From positions 496,001 to 560,000 of the forward strand of contig NZ_SBKN01000001.1 in the NCBI RefSeq assembly GCF_004122105.1: 64,000 nucleotides of DNA. Reading direction: 5' to 3'. The notes beneath the pieces are model-generated. The model ran no database searches and was not told the origin of the DNA. It saw only the letters and a program-made list of their open reading frames with translations. Of this stretch, positions 8,300 through 16,132 are shown piece by piece; positions within the stretch are counted from its first letter, which is position 1, and each line of letters opens with the position of its first letter. Source of the DNA: Flavobacterium stagni (GTDB lineage: Bacteria > Bacteroidota > Bacteroidia > Flavobacteriales > Flavobacteriaceae). Made by a program: the position numbers and the translations under genes.

Positions 8300-9293
8300 G
8301 CTCTCTTTTTTACATCCCCAGTTTTTACTGCTGCTGGCAGTTTTGCCTTTGCTTGCTTTTTGGCTGTACAAAAACCGCAAGCAACAAACCGCTACTGTGA
8401 ATATGAGTTCGATCCAAGGTTTGGCGGCAACAGCAACATGGATAACGCGGTTCAAGCCGTATTTGGTCGTGCTTCGACTGATAGCGTTGGCCTTAATTAT
8501 CATTGCCCTTGCGCGTCCGCGAACGGTTGATATTAGTAATCAAACCAAAACCACGCGGGGAATTGATATTGTGATGGCGGTCGACTTATCGAGTAGTATG
8601 CTGGCCAAAGATTTGAATCCGAACCGAATGGAAGCCTTAAAAACAGTGGCTTCGCAATTTGTGGATGACCGCCCCAATGACCGCATTGGCATTGTGGTTT
8701 ATGCGGGGGAAGCCTATACTAAAATTCCTGTAACTACCGATAAAGCATTGGTTAAGCAAGTTATCAGCGAACTCAATTACGATCCAACGGTAGAAGACGG
8801 AACAGCGATAGGAATGGGATTGGCAACAGCCGTTAACCGACTCAAAGAGAGCAAAGCCAAGAGTAGAGTAATCATTTTATTGACCGATGGTGTAAATAAT
8901 GCCGGATTTATCGAACCCGAAACGGCAGCAGATTTAGCCAATGAATACGGCATCAAAGTATATACCATTGGTTTGGGCTCGAATGGCATGGCTTTATTTC
9001 CGGTAGGTGTCAATCCTGATGGTAGTTTGGCCTACCAAAATTTACCCGTCAAAATTGACGAAGGATTGATGAAATCGATTGCCAAAAAAACCCATGGAAA
9101 GTATTTTCGCGCCACTAGCAACAGTCGATTAGAAGAGATTTATAATGAAATCAACCAAATGGAAACGACGGAAATCGAAGAATTAAAATACTACGATTAC
9201 GATGAAAAATACCGTCCATTTGTGCTTTTAGCGTTATTACTCATTGTCATCGAATTGAGTTTACGTCAAACTATTTACCGTTCAATTGTGTAA
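8292..9293 (+). CDS. batA: BatA: membrane VWA-domain protein
   Basis: A 333-aa inner-membrane protein with hydrophobic segments at about 10-25 and 58-76, a von Willebrand factor A domain with an intact MIDAS motif DLSSS (98-102), a later LLTDGVNNAG, and a C-terminal membrane segment near 312-326. The Bat proteins of Bacteroides were named for aerotolerance; the exact mechanism is still open, and the complex is thought to work with MoxR on envelope or cofactor homeostasis. The ATG lies inside the end of the preceding gene, indicating coupled translation, and only 2 bp separate it from batB. Confidence 0.92.
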   Translation: MDKLSFLHPQFLLLLAVLPLLAFWLYKNRKQQTATVNMSSIQGLAATATWITRFKPYLVVLRLIALALIIIALARPRTVDISNQTKTTRGIDIVMAVDLSSSMLAKDLNPNRMEALKTVASQFVDDRPNDRIGIVVYAGEAYTKIPVTTDKALVKQVISELNYDPTVEDGTAIGMGLATAVNRLKESKAKSRVIILLTDGVNNAGFIEPETAADLANEYGIKVYTIGLGSNGMALFPVGVNPDGSLAYQNLPVKIDEGLMKSIAKKTHGKYFRATSNSRLEEIYNEINQMETTEIEELKYYDYDEKYRPFVLLALLLIVIELSLRQTIYRSIV

Positions 9294-9295
9294 CC

Positions 9296-10342
9296 ATGTA
9301 CGAATTAGAATCTAAAATTTATTTTTACGGTTTACTGCTGCTGCCTATGTTAATTGGCTTGTGGTGGGCTGCGCGTATATGGAGAAGAAAAAAAGAACGC
9401 GAATTTGCTAGTGCAGCATTACTGGATTACTTAAGTCCAGAACGTTCCCGTTTTAAGTCCAACACAAAATTCTTTTTGGGATTATTGGGAATTGTATTTC
9501 TCATTATCGGACTCGTCAACCCAAAGATTGGGACCAAAGTAGAGAAAGTCAAAAGTCGCGGTATCGATATTGTATTTGCCATTGACGTTTCCAAAAGTAT
9601 GCTGGCCGCCGATGTCGCTCCGAATCGTTTGGAGAAAAGCAAACAAATCGTTTCCCAACTCATCAATCAATTGGGAGGAGACCGCATTGGGATTATTGCT
9701 TACTCGGGAAATGCGTTTCCAGTGTTGCCTATGACATCGGATTATGCCGTGGCAAAAATGTTTTTGCAAAGCATGAGCCCCGAAATGATTTCTACACAAG
9801 GAACATCCATTGACCAAGCCATTCAATTAGCAGCCAATCGGTATTTTTCTGCCAAAGACAAAAGCAACAAACTCTTGATTATTTTATCGGATGGTGAAGA
9901 TCATACCAATAATGCAGTCGCTGCCGCAGAATTAGCAAATGAAGTTAAAATGCGTATATTGACAGTCGGTGTAGGTACAGAAAATGGAGGTCCGATAAAG
10001 ATCATAGAAAACGGAAATGCTACCTATCTTAAAGACAAAAATGGTCAAGTTGTGATTACCAAACGCAACAGTAAAGTGTTGGAGGAAGTCGCCCAAAAAG
10101 GTAATGGGGGTTACATTGATGGAAACGTGACAAAAAACGTAGTGGATTATGTGAAAAATACAATTAACAATACCGACAAAACGGAATTGGGTTCCGCTTT
10201 AATGGCCGATTATCAATCCCAATTTCAATGGTTTTTGGGTATTGGATTAATCCTTTTATTTTTGGAGGTGTTGTTTTGGGAGCGCAAAACCCAATGGATT
10301 GGAAAAATGAATTTATTCAATGAAAAAGATGAAAAGCGTTAA
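9296..10342 (+). CDS. batB: BatB: membrane VWA-domain protein
   Basis: A 348-aa BatA paralogue: transmembrane segments at about 11-27 and 58-74, a VWA domain with MIDAS DVSKS (97-101), LILSDGEDH in the second metal loop, and a C-terminal membrane helix (FQWFLGIGLILLFLEVLF). BatA and BatB are predicted to face the periplasm as a pair. The 3' end overlaps batC by 23 bp. Confidence 0.92.
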   Translation: MYELESKIYFYGLLLLPMLIGLWWAARIWRRKKEREFASAALLDYLSPERSRFKSNTKFFLGLLGIVFLIIGLVNPKIGTKVEKVKSRGIDIVFAIDVSKSMLAADVAPNRLEKSKQIVSQLINQLGGDRIGIIAYSGNAFPVLPMTSDYAVAKMFLQSMSPEMISTQGTSIDQAIQLAANRYFSAKDKSNKLLIILSDGEDHTNNAVAAAELANEVKMRILTVGVGTENGGPIKIIENGNATYLKDKNGQVVITKRNSKVLEEVAQKGNGGYIDGNVTKNVVDYVKNTINNTDKTELGSALMADYQSQFQWFLGIGLILLFLEVLFWERKTQWIGKMNLFNEKDEKR

Positions 10343-11063
10343 ACGTATTTTTACGGTTTGGATAGGCTGTTTTGCTGGGGTATTTGCTCAGGAAAATAAG
10401 TCTGCTTTGCCTGATGGTAATGCCCAATTTGAAGCCAAAAAATATGCAGCAGCGGAATCCAATTATCGTGTAGCTTCGGCATCCAATAAAAAGCAAGAAA
10501 GTACGGCAGAATACAATTTGGGTACGGCCATTTACAAACAGAATCAAGCAGGAGAAGCTAAGTTTAAGTTTTTAAAGGCCGCAGAAACAGCACAATCTAA
10601 ACCCGAAAGACACAAAGCCTATCACAATTTAGGCAATGCGTTAATGTTGGAAAAAAAATATGATTTGGCAGAACAAGCCTATAAAAATGCATTGCGTAAC
10701 AATCCGAATGATGAGGAAACACGTTATAATTATGCATTAGCCAAAAAGAAAAACAAAGAAAATCCGCCCCCACATGACGGCGGAAAAAAGAAGGACGAAA
10801 AGAGTAAAGAGAAAGAGAAAAATCAGCGTCCAGACGACAACAAAGGCGATCAAGAAGATCAAAGAAAAAAACCGGAAAACAATCCGAAAAATTCGGGTGG
10901 ACCTCAAAAACAACCCGATCCACAGCCGCGTCCTAGCGGACAAAACAAACAGCGCATTGACAATTTATTAGATGCGGTTAATAACGAAGAGAAAAAAGTT
11001 CAGTTAAAACGAAAAGATAAAGATGCCCAAGCTAGTCCGGAACGACCGGAAAAAGATTGGTAA
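10320..11063 (+). CDS. batC: BatC: exported TPR protein
   Basis: A 247-aa protein with a signal peptide (ending GVFAQ), then two to three TPR-like repeats (about 30-140, e.g. HKAYHNLGNALMLEKKYDLA), then a low-complexity Lys/Glu/Pro/Asn-rich tail (about 145-235). TPRs are protein-docking helices, so it probably scaffolds BatA/BatB in the periplasm. The start at 10320 overlaps batB by 23 bp; a second in-frame ATG lies at 10329. The stop codon TAA shares its last base with the batD start (TAATG). Confidence 0.88.
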   Translation: MKKMKSVKRIFTVWIGCFAGVFAQENKSALPDGNAQFEAKKYAAAESNYRVASASNKKQESTAEYNLGTAIYKQNQAGEAKFKFLKAAETAQSKPERHKAYHNLGNALMLEKKYDLAEQAYKNALRNNPNDEETRYNYALAKKKNKENPPPHDGGKKKDEKSKEKEKNQRPDDNKGDQEDQRKKPENNPKNSGGPQKQPDPQPRPSGQNKQRIDNLLDAVNNEEKKVQLKRKDKDAQASPERPEKDW

Positions 11064-12835
11064 TGGGAATGAACCGTATGAGACAACTGTTATTTGTTTG
11101 CTTGACCTTTTTCATGGTAAATGCTACTGCCCAAATAAAAATGGAGGCGGCAGCTAGTAAATCTACATTGCCTTTACATGACAAGCTACGAGTAGATTTT
11201 ACAGTTAATGCAGATGGAGACAATTTTGTACCGCCAGATTTTGAAGAAAGTGGTTTCAGTGTGTTTTCGGGTCCTATTCAATCGATTCGTGAATTATGGG
11301 TAAATGGTCGTGGCACATTTAATAAAACCTACACGTATTTATTGGTTCCTGAAAAAAAAGGAACATTAACTATCAAACCCGCTACAATTGAATTCAACAA
11401 TCGTATTTACCGTTCGAATGGTTTAAAAATTACCGTTACTGACGCAGTTGACCCTTCAAAAGATCCTGCGAATATGCCGGTGGCATCGAATTCCAACATG
11501 TATTTGGTGACGGAAGTTTCCAAAACCAATCCATATGTAAACGAACCCATAACCGTTGTTCAAAAGTTATATTTCAATTACAACACCGACATCAATGATG
11601 TTCGCGACATTCAAAAACCGCATTATAATGATTTTTGGAGTCAAGAGATTGAAACGGCGAATTTTGTTCCGGAACAAACGGTTTTTAGAGGACACCGTTG
11701 TCTATCCGTTGTTTTAAAGAAAGCGGTAGTTTACCCTCAAAAAGCAGGCAAATTGGTCATTGACCCTTATATTTTAGAGGTGGATTGCAGCATTCCAACA
11801 GGACGAATGACCATTTTTAACCAATTGATAACGAGAGATATCAGTCAGCGACTCACTTCATCGGGGAAAGCCATTCAAGTAAAAGCCTTACCGGAATCGG
11901 GCAAACCAACAAATTTTACAGGAGCCGTTGGTAATTTTAATTTTGAAGCAATTCCTTCGAAAAAAACTTTAAAGTTTGGTGAATCGTTGGATTTAACCTT
12001 GCGGGTAAGTGGTGATGGTAATCTAAAATTATTTCAGCTACCAAAATTGGAATTATCAAATGACTGGGAAGTATATGATCCGGAGCATATTGAAAAAGTA
12101 GTTACTCCAATTTCAGGAATGACGGGTTACATTGCAGATCGATATACTTTAGTGCCCCAGAACAAAGGTACTTTTGTAATTCCGGCGCTGACTTTTAGTT
12201 ATTTCGATCCACAATCACAGTCGTTTAAAACAAAATCAGTTCCTGCAATTACCATTGAAGTTAAAGACGGTCCAGGTTTGCCTGCAGGTGGACTTGCCCA
12301 TGGTAAAAATGGAAAAACCAAAACCGAACAAGCCGTTTTTGAACCCATCAAAACAGCATCCCATTGGGTGACACGAAATGCGACCGATTTCTTGGGCTCA
12401 ACCTTGTATTTCATCTTACTTATATTACCGTTTTTAGGCATTCCGCTCTTGTTGATGTACCGCAAACGCAAATCAGAACAAGAAGCCGATGTGGAAGGTA
12501 ATAAAATCAAGCGTTCGAATGCGCTTGTTAAACAATATTTATCAGAAGCGCAGCGCAATCTCAACCAAAAAGAACCGTTTTATGTGGCGTTGGAAAAAGC
12601 GTTGCATAATTTCTTGAAAGCCAAATTGCGTTTAGAAACTTCAGAGATGAGTAAGGAAACCATCCGTAATTTGATGAAGGAAAAAGAGGCGGATGCAATA
12701 ACAGTGGCTGAATTTATCAAACTCATTGAAAATTGTGAGTTTGCGCGCTATGCACCTTCTTCAGCGGCAGCTATACAAACCGATTTTGATACGGCAGTGC
12801 GTTTATTAACCGAACTTGAAAAACAAATGGTATGA
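11063..12835 (+). CDS. batD: BatD: large membrane protein with beta-rich periplasmic region
   Basis: A 590-aa protein with a signal peptide (MRQLLFVCLTFFMVNATAQ), about 400 residues of tandem beta-sandwich-like sequence (e.g. KGTLTIKPATIEFNNRIYRS), a transmembrane helix near 445-465 (STLYFILLILPFLGIPLLLM) and a cytoplasmic helical tail. This matches BatD (oxygen-tolerance protein family) in length and order. The start is taken as the ATG coupled to the batC stop; an alternative ATG is at 11069. It overlaps batE by 4 bp (ATGA). Confidence 0.9.
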   Translation: MGMNRMRQLLFVCLTFFMVNATAQIKMEAAASKSTLPLHDKLRVDFTVNADGDNFVPPDFEESGFSVFSGPIQSIRELWVNGRGTFNKTYTYLLVPEKKGTLTIKPATIEFNNRIYRSNGLKITVTDAVDPSKDPANMPVASNSNMYLVTEVSKTNPYVNEPITVVQKLYFNYNTDINDVRDIQKPHYNDFWSQEIETANFVPEQTVFRGHRCLSVVLKKAVVYPQKAGKLVIDPYILEVDCSIPTGRMTIFNQLITRDISQRLTSSGKAIQVKALPESGKPTNFTGAVGNFNFEAIPSKKTLKFGESLDLTLRVSGDGNLKLFQLPKLELSNDWEVYDPEHIEKVVTPISGMTGYIADRYTLVPQNKGTFVIPALTFSYFDPQSQSFKTKSVPAITIEVKDGPGLPAGGLAHGKNGKTKTEQAVFEPIKTASHWVTRNATDFLGSTLYFILLILPFLGIPLLLMYRKRKSEQEADVEGNKIKRSNALVKQYLSEAQRNLNQKEPFYVALEKALHNFLKAKLRLETSEMSKETIRNLMKEKEADAITVAEFIKLIENCEFARYAPSSAAAIQTDFDTAVRLLTELEKQMV

Positions 12836-13581
12836 AAAAAGTAATTGTATTTCTTGTTTTCTGTTGTTTTGGAATGGTAGCAGCGCAAAGTAAATTTGAT
12901 GTTGCGAATGGTTTGTACCAAAAAAATGATTTTACAGGCGCGGCACAACTGTATGAAAGCGTGCTTCAATCAGGCGAAGAATCAGCGGAACTGCACTACA
13001 ATTTGGGGAATTGTTATTACAAATTGCGCAAAGTTGGGCCTGCCATTTTTCATTTTGAAAAAGCCCATTTGATGGATCCCTCGGATGAGGCGATTGAAAA
13101 CAACTTGGTTTTTGCTCGAAAACTTTCTTTGGATACGATTCCGCATTTTCCAAAAGTAGGATTTGAAAAAATGGTAGTACAAAGTACCAGCATCATGCAT
13201 TATGATCGTTGGGCGTTACTTTCCATTCTTTTGGGTTTTGTCATTGTAGGCTGTTTTGCTAGGTATTACCTCACAAAAATAAGTTCGAAAAAAAGAACCT
13301 ATTTCTCAATTATGGTAGTGGCCTTCTTGGTGTGGTGCATCAGTCTTTTTGCCGGTTTTTATCAACGAAATTATATCCATAACCAACATCCAGCAATTGT
13401 TTTTTCGGATAAATTGGATTTGCATACCGAACCCACATCGCGTTCCACTACTTCATTACAATTACGGGAAGGGGCCAAAGTGTATGTTTTGGAAAAATCG
13501 GGGGAATGGTTGAAAGTTCGACTCACCGACGACAGCCTCGGTTGGCTTCCAGCAAATGGCGTACGGGAAGTCAATCCGTAA
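12832..13581 (+). CDS. batE: BatE: TPR and SH3-like membrane protein
   Basis: A 249-aa protein: signal peptide (ending AAQ), TPR-like helices (about 22-90, ELHYNLGNCYYKLRK), two transmembrane segments (about 125-143 and 158-177) and a C-terminal bacterial SH3-like domain (about 195-247, DLHTEPTSRS...GEWLKVRL...GWLPANGV). This is the usual last gene of the bat operon. SH3-like domains often bind cell-wall peptides, so it may link the complex to peptidoglycan (inference). Confidence 0.88.
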   Translation: MKKVIVFLVFCCFGMVAAQSKFDVANGLYQKNDFTGAAQLYESVLQSGEESAELHYNLGNCYYKLRKVGPAIFHFEKAHLMDPSDEAIENNLVFARKLSLDTIPHFPKVGFEKMVVQSTSIMHYDRWALLSILLGFVIVGCFARYYLTKISSKKRTYFSIMVVAFLVWCISLFAGFYQRNYIHNQHPAIVFSDKLDLHTEPTSRSTTSLQLREGAKVYVLEKSGEWLKVRLTDDSLGWLPANGVREVNP

Positions 13582-13629
13582 TTGGGAATAAAGACGTAGT
13601 TTTGCGTCAGTTTTAAAAAAATCAAAATT

Positions 13630-13986
13630 TTGTCTAGAGACGAACAATTAAAATCCCGTTGGGATGCTGTAGTTACCTTACTATCCGACCGATTTGCGGA
13701 TGGTGATCCGTTGGATTTGGATGCCATTATTTATTTAATCGGAATCCAAGAATACGGAAAAGTGAACCAAACGTTTCAAAAGGACGACAAGGTGAACTTA
13801 ATGCACATTGCGATTTGTCGTCTGCTTGTTCCCTACGGCTACTATGAATTTGACTATGTAGATCGCGATGGATGGCCACATTTTAAAGCCAAAGATGCTT
13901 TACCTCCCTTGAAAGCCGGTGAACAAACAGTTTTGATGAAGGAAGCCGTGGTGCATTACTTTTTAGAAAGCGGCTTGATTGAGTAA
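13630..13986 (+). CDS. Conserved hypothetical protein
   Basis: A 118-aa soluble protein that I do not recognise by function. It has no signal peptide or membrane segment, is acidic, and has a helical N-terminal half (SRDEQLKSRWDAVVTLLSDRF). It uses a TTG start, because there is no in-frame ATG before residue 58 and the reading frame from TTG looks coding throughout. It lies 48 bp after batE in the same direction, so it may be cotranscribed with the bat genes. Its stop codon is followed within 7 bp by a long heptad array. Confidence 0.7.
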   Translation: MSRDEQLKSRWDAVVTLLSDRFADGDPLDLDAIIYLIGIQEYGKVNQTFQKDDKVNLMHIAICRLLVPYGYYEFDYVDRDGWPHFKAKDALPPLKAGEQTVLMKEAVVHYFLESGLIE

Positions 13987-13992
13987 TGGTAA

Positions 13993-14034
13993 GACGTTGG
14001 ACATTAGACATTAGACGTTGGACATTAGACGTTA
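13993..14034. repeat. GACRTTR heptad array (6 units)
   Basis: Six consecutive 7-mers of the form GAC[G/A]TT[A/G] (13993, 14000, 14007, 14014, 14021, 14028) without indels. A degenerate seventh unit (GTCTGTC, 14035-14041) and one extra base join it to the ACTGNNN array. It begins 7 bp after the TAA of the preceding gene. Confidence 0.85.
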
Positions 14035-14042
14035 GTCTGTCT

Positions 14043-14154
14043 TCTGAAGACTATCCACTGAATACTAATGACTGCTCACTGAAGACTGCCCGCTGAATAC
14101 TGTATACTGTTCACTGATTACTGCCCACTGAATACTGTTCACTAACGACTGACT
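14043..14154. repeat. ACTGNNN heptad array (16 units, perfect phase)
   Basis: Sixteen back-to-back 7-mers with no insertion or deletion (112 bp). Position 1 is A in 14 of 16 units, position 2 is C in 16, position 3 is T in 16 and position 4 is G in 13; positions 5-7 are almost free (AAT three times, AAG, CCC and TTC twice each, the other seven different). Constant and variable positions thus alternate strictly. No protein reading frame or hairpin accounts for it. Confidence 0.92.
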
Positions 14155-14175
14155 TCAAAAGAAAGACGAACGAAC

Positions 14176-14258
14176 ATGATAGCCCGGGTTGCAGCGGCAG
14201 CTCCCGAAGCATGAGGGACTATAGCGGAAAACCGGCGGGTTTGCGATTGAAAAATAAA
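14176..14258 (+). ncRNA. Candidate structured intergenic element, copy 1
   Basis: An outer stem AGCCCG (14181-14186) / CGGGTT (14236-14241, one G-U) encloses two related motifs, GCAGCGGCA on the left and TAGCGGAAA on the right, and an inner hairpin AG(C)TCCC / GGGACT around a GAAGCAT-type loop. A second copy with the same layout lies on the minus strand at 29107-29178. The region is much more GC-rich than its surroundings. Whether it is transcribed is unknown; it may be an RNA motif or a repeat element. Confidence 0.45.
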
Positions 14259-14324
14259 GGTTGACGCTCCAAAAAATTCAGACGAAATCTGCGCAGAACT
14301 GTCCCATTTTTAATCGAAAAGCCC

Positions 14325-14332
14325 TATTTTTG
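14325..14332 (+). promoter_or_regulatory. -7 box (TATTTTTG) for pheS
   Basis: A perfect TAnnTTTG match, 18 bp before the pheS ATG at 14351. No TTG is seen at the usual -33 distance. Confidence 0.55.
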
Positions 14333-14350
14333 CACCTCAATTGCATGACG

Positions 14351-15370
14351 ATGATCGATAAGATAAAACAACATATTGAAGAAGCGAAGGCCTTTAACGA
14401 CAAGAATAAAGAGGCGTTAGAAGCATTTCGTATCAAATATTTAGGAAGTAAAGGCTTGTTGAAAGAGCTTTTTAACGAATTCAAAAATATTCCAAACGAC
14501 CAGAAAAAAGATTTTGGTCAGGTGATCAATACGTTGAAAACGGTGGCCGAAGAGAAAGTGAGATCCATCCAGGAAGAGCTTGAATCTAAGGAAGAAACCA
14601 AAGGATTATTTGGCGACTTGACGCGTCCAGGGGAACCTTTCCCAATTGGTTCGCGCCATCCTATTTCTTTAGTTAAAAACCAGATTATTGATATTTTTTC
14701 GACCATTGGATTTAATGTTTCAGAGGGTCCGGAAATTGAAGACGACTGGCACAATTTTACCGCGTTGAATTTACCCGAATACCATCCCGCGCGCGATATG
14801 CAGGATACGTTTTTTATCCAAACGAATCCCGACGTATTGTTGCGTACGCATACTTCTTCAGTGCAGGTGCGGTACATGGAAGGCAATAAACCGCCGATTC
14901 GCACAATCTCTCCAGGGCGTGTATTCCGTAACGAAGCGGTTTCCTCGCGTTCACATTGTATTTTTCATCAAGTAGAAGGACTGTACATTGACAAAGATGT
15001 ATCGTTTGCGGATTTGAAACAGACGTTGTTGTATTTCACGAAGGAGATGTTTGGCAAATCGAAGATTCGTTTACGCCCGTCTTATTTCCCGTTTACGGAG
15101 CCGAGTGCGGAAGTAGATATTTATTGGGGATTGAAAACAGAAACCGATTACCGCATTACCAAAGGAACCGGATGGTTGGAAATTATGGGTTGTGGTATGG
15201 TGGATCCCAATGTATTGAAAAACTGCGGTATCAATCCGGATGAATACAACGGCTTTGCTTTTGGAATGGGGATAGAGCGCATTGCGATGTTGTTGTACCA
15301 AATTGGTGACATTCGCATGTTTTATGAAAACGATGTACGCTTTTTGGAGCAATTCAAAACCAACATATAA
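14351..15370 (+). CDS. pheS: Phenylalanine--tRNA ligase alpha subunit
   Basis: A 340-aa class II aminoacyl-tRNA synthetase subunit; with PheT it charges tRNA-Phe in the cytoplasm. Visible features are an N-terminal coiled-coil tRNA-binding region (about 1-90), motif 2 around [20 protein letters not shown], the Phe-pocket region with [10 protein letters not shown], and motif 3 [19 protein letters not shown] near the C-terminus. The start is MIDKIKQHI (ATG 14351); an ATG two codons earlier is possible. The pheT gene is not adjacent, which is common in this group. A terminator follows at once. Confidence 0.97.
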   Translation: MIDKIKQHIEEAKAFNDKNKEALEAFRIKYLGSKGLLKELFNEFKNIPNDQKKDFGQVINTLKTVAEEKVRSIQEELESKEETKGLFGDLTRPGEPFPIGSRHPISLVKNQIIDIFSTIGFNVSEGPEIEDDWHNFTALNLPEYHPARDMQDTFFIQTNPDVLLRTHTSSVQVRYMEGNKPPIRTISPGRVFRNEAVSSRSHCIFHQVEGLYIDKDVSFADLKQTLLYFTKEMFGKSKIRLRPSYFPFTEPSAEVDIYWGLKTETDYRITKGTGWLEIMGCGMVDPNVLKNCGINPDEYNGFAFGMGIERIAMLLYQIGDIRMFYENDVRFLEQFKTNI

Positions 15371-15375
15371 ATTAG

Positions 15376-15407
15376 AAACCGCAACTCGAAAGAAATGCGG
15401 TTTTTTA
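15376..15407 (+). terminator. Rho-independent terminator of pheS
   Basis: Stem AAACCGCA (15376-15383) / TGCGGTTT (15396-15403) with a 12-nt loop, followed by further T residues, starting 5 bp after the pheS stop. Confidence 0.85.
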
Positions 15408-15447
15408 TTGGTTAACAATATACCCACAATAGTAAACTCTTAATGCT

Positions 15448-15464
15448 TCCCGAAATTTCGGGAT
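15448..15464. repeat. 17-bp element TCCCGAAATTTCGGGAT, copy 1
   Basis: A perfect 16-bp palindrome plus one T, identical to 43723-43739. It separates TAAACT-type sequence on the left (15433-15440) from CTAAACT heptads on the right (15464-15484), as if inserted into the array. Confidence 0.75.
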
Positions 15465-15484
15465 TAAACTCTAAACTCTAAACT
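15464..15484. repeat. YTAAACT heptad repeat (3 units)
   Basis: Three perfect-phase 7-mers (TTAAACT, then CTAAACT twice), ending 3 bp before the ATG at 15488. They probably form the 5' leader of that gene. Confidence 0.6.
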
Positions 15485-15487
15485 TGT

Positions 15488-15895
15488 ATGAAAGCAGATA
15501 TTACCATTCCCAAAGTTGAAAATGTATTCTTGGCCGCGGTGCAAGAATGGAGTGATGAATTTATGGATAAGGTGTGGTATGTTTTTTTAATCAACGATTC
15601 GGATCACGATTTAGAAAGTGTGATGGTGGTTTCTAAGGCGTTTGGCACCTTAGATGGAGAAATGAAAAAAACGTCTTTATTGCGTCATGCTTACGTAAAT
15701 GTTCCTGCGATTTCGGCTGTAAAAATTGAAATGATTGAGCAAAGTGTATTGGCGTTGAACAACGAATTTATGGTGACCTATTTCATTGGAAATACCTTAT
15801 ATGATAAGAAATTCATCTTCAGAAAAAACACCATTAATGAAAGAGCTACGGAGGAAGTGCCTATTTTGTGGCAACGGGGTGTGGTGGTGAAATAG
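15488..15895 (+). CDS. Conserved hypothetical protein
   Basis: A 135-aa soluble protein without signal peptide or membrane segment, rich in beta-strands (VWYVFLINDSDHDLESVMVVSK, FMVTYFIGNTLYDKKFIFRKN). I recognise it only as a type commonly found beside pheS in flavobacteria; there is no evidence that it is a synthetase subunit. A terminator separates it from pheS, so it is probably transcribed on its own. Confidence 0.7.
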   Translation: MKADITIPKVENVFLAAVQEWSDEFMDKVWYVFLINDSDHDLESVMVVSKAFGTLDGEMKKTSLLRHAYVNVPAISAVKIEMIEQSVLALNNEFMVTYFIGNTLYDKKFIFRKNTINERATEEVPILWQRGVVVK

Positions 15896-16084
15896 GTTTA
15901 TTTCGCTTTGCTACATTCGTCGGCTAATACCTCGTGTTAGGTTTAAGTGTAAAGTTAATTCCTGGACAATCAATTTAACTGCTTTAAAAAAAGTATTGCC
16001 ATTTAGTTGTATTTAGCATTTTTAAGCAACTTTCAGTTCGAAAACGCAATCATGTGGCTAATGATGATAAAACCGCTTTAAAAC

Positions 16085-16115
16085 AAAAAAGACAGCCTTT
16101 TGAGCTGTCTTTTTT
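16085..16115. terminator. Rho-independent terminator of the adhesin/ompA operon
   Basis: A perfect 12-bp inverted repeat (AAAAAAGACAGC / GCTGTCTTTTTT) with a 7-nt loop. It works in either direction; on the minus strand it lies 18 bp after the stop of the OmpA gene. The 189 bp to its left (15896-16084) hold no feature I can name. Confidence 0.88.
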
Positions 16116-16132
16116 ATTGCAATGAAAAGTAA

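Larger units (their letters stand above)
13987..14350. other. Gene-free 364-bp gap made almost wholly of repeats
   Basis: From left to right: GACRTTR heptads (13993-14034), ACTGNNN heptads (14043-14154), a candidate structured element (14176-14258), then a -7 box (14325-14332) for pheS. No protein-coding frame is supported here, although the pheS frame stays open back to a TTG at 14261. Confidence 0.8.

Noticed and set aside
14043..14154. CRISPR array
   Set aside because: The 7-bp units are far too short, there is no repeat/spacer pattern of 25-40 bp and no cas genes are nearby.
14261..14350. N-terminal extension of PheS back to a TTG at 14261
   Set aside because: The extension crosses the -7 box at 14325-14332, and the family N-terminus matches MIDKIKQHI at 14351.
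15488..15895. Second phenylalanyl-tRNA synthetase subunit
   Set aside because: It is only 135 aa, has none of the class II or PheT motifs, and a terminator separates it from pheS.
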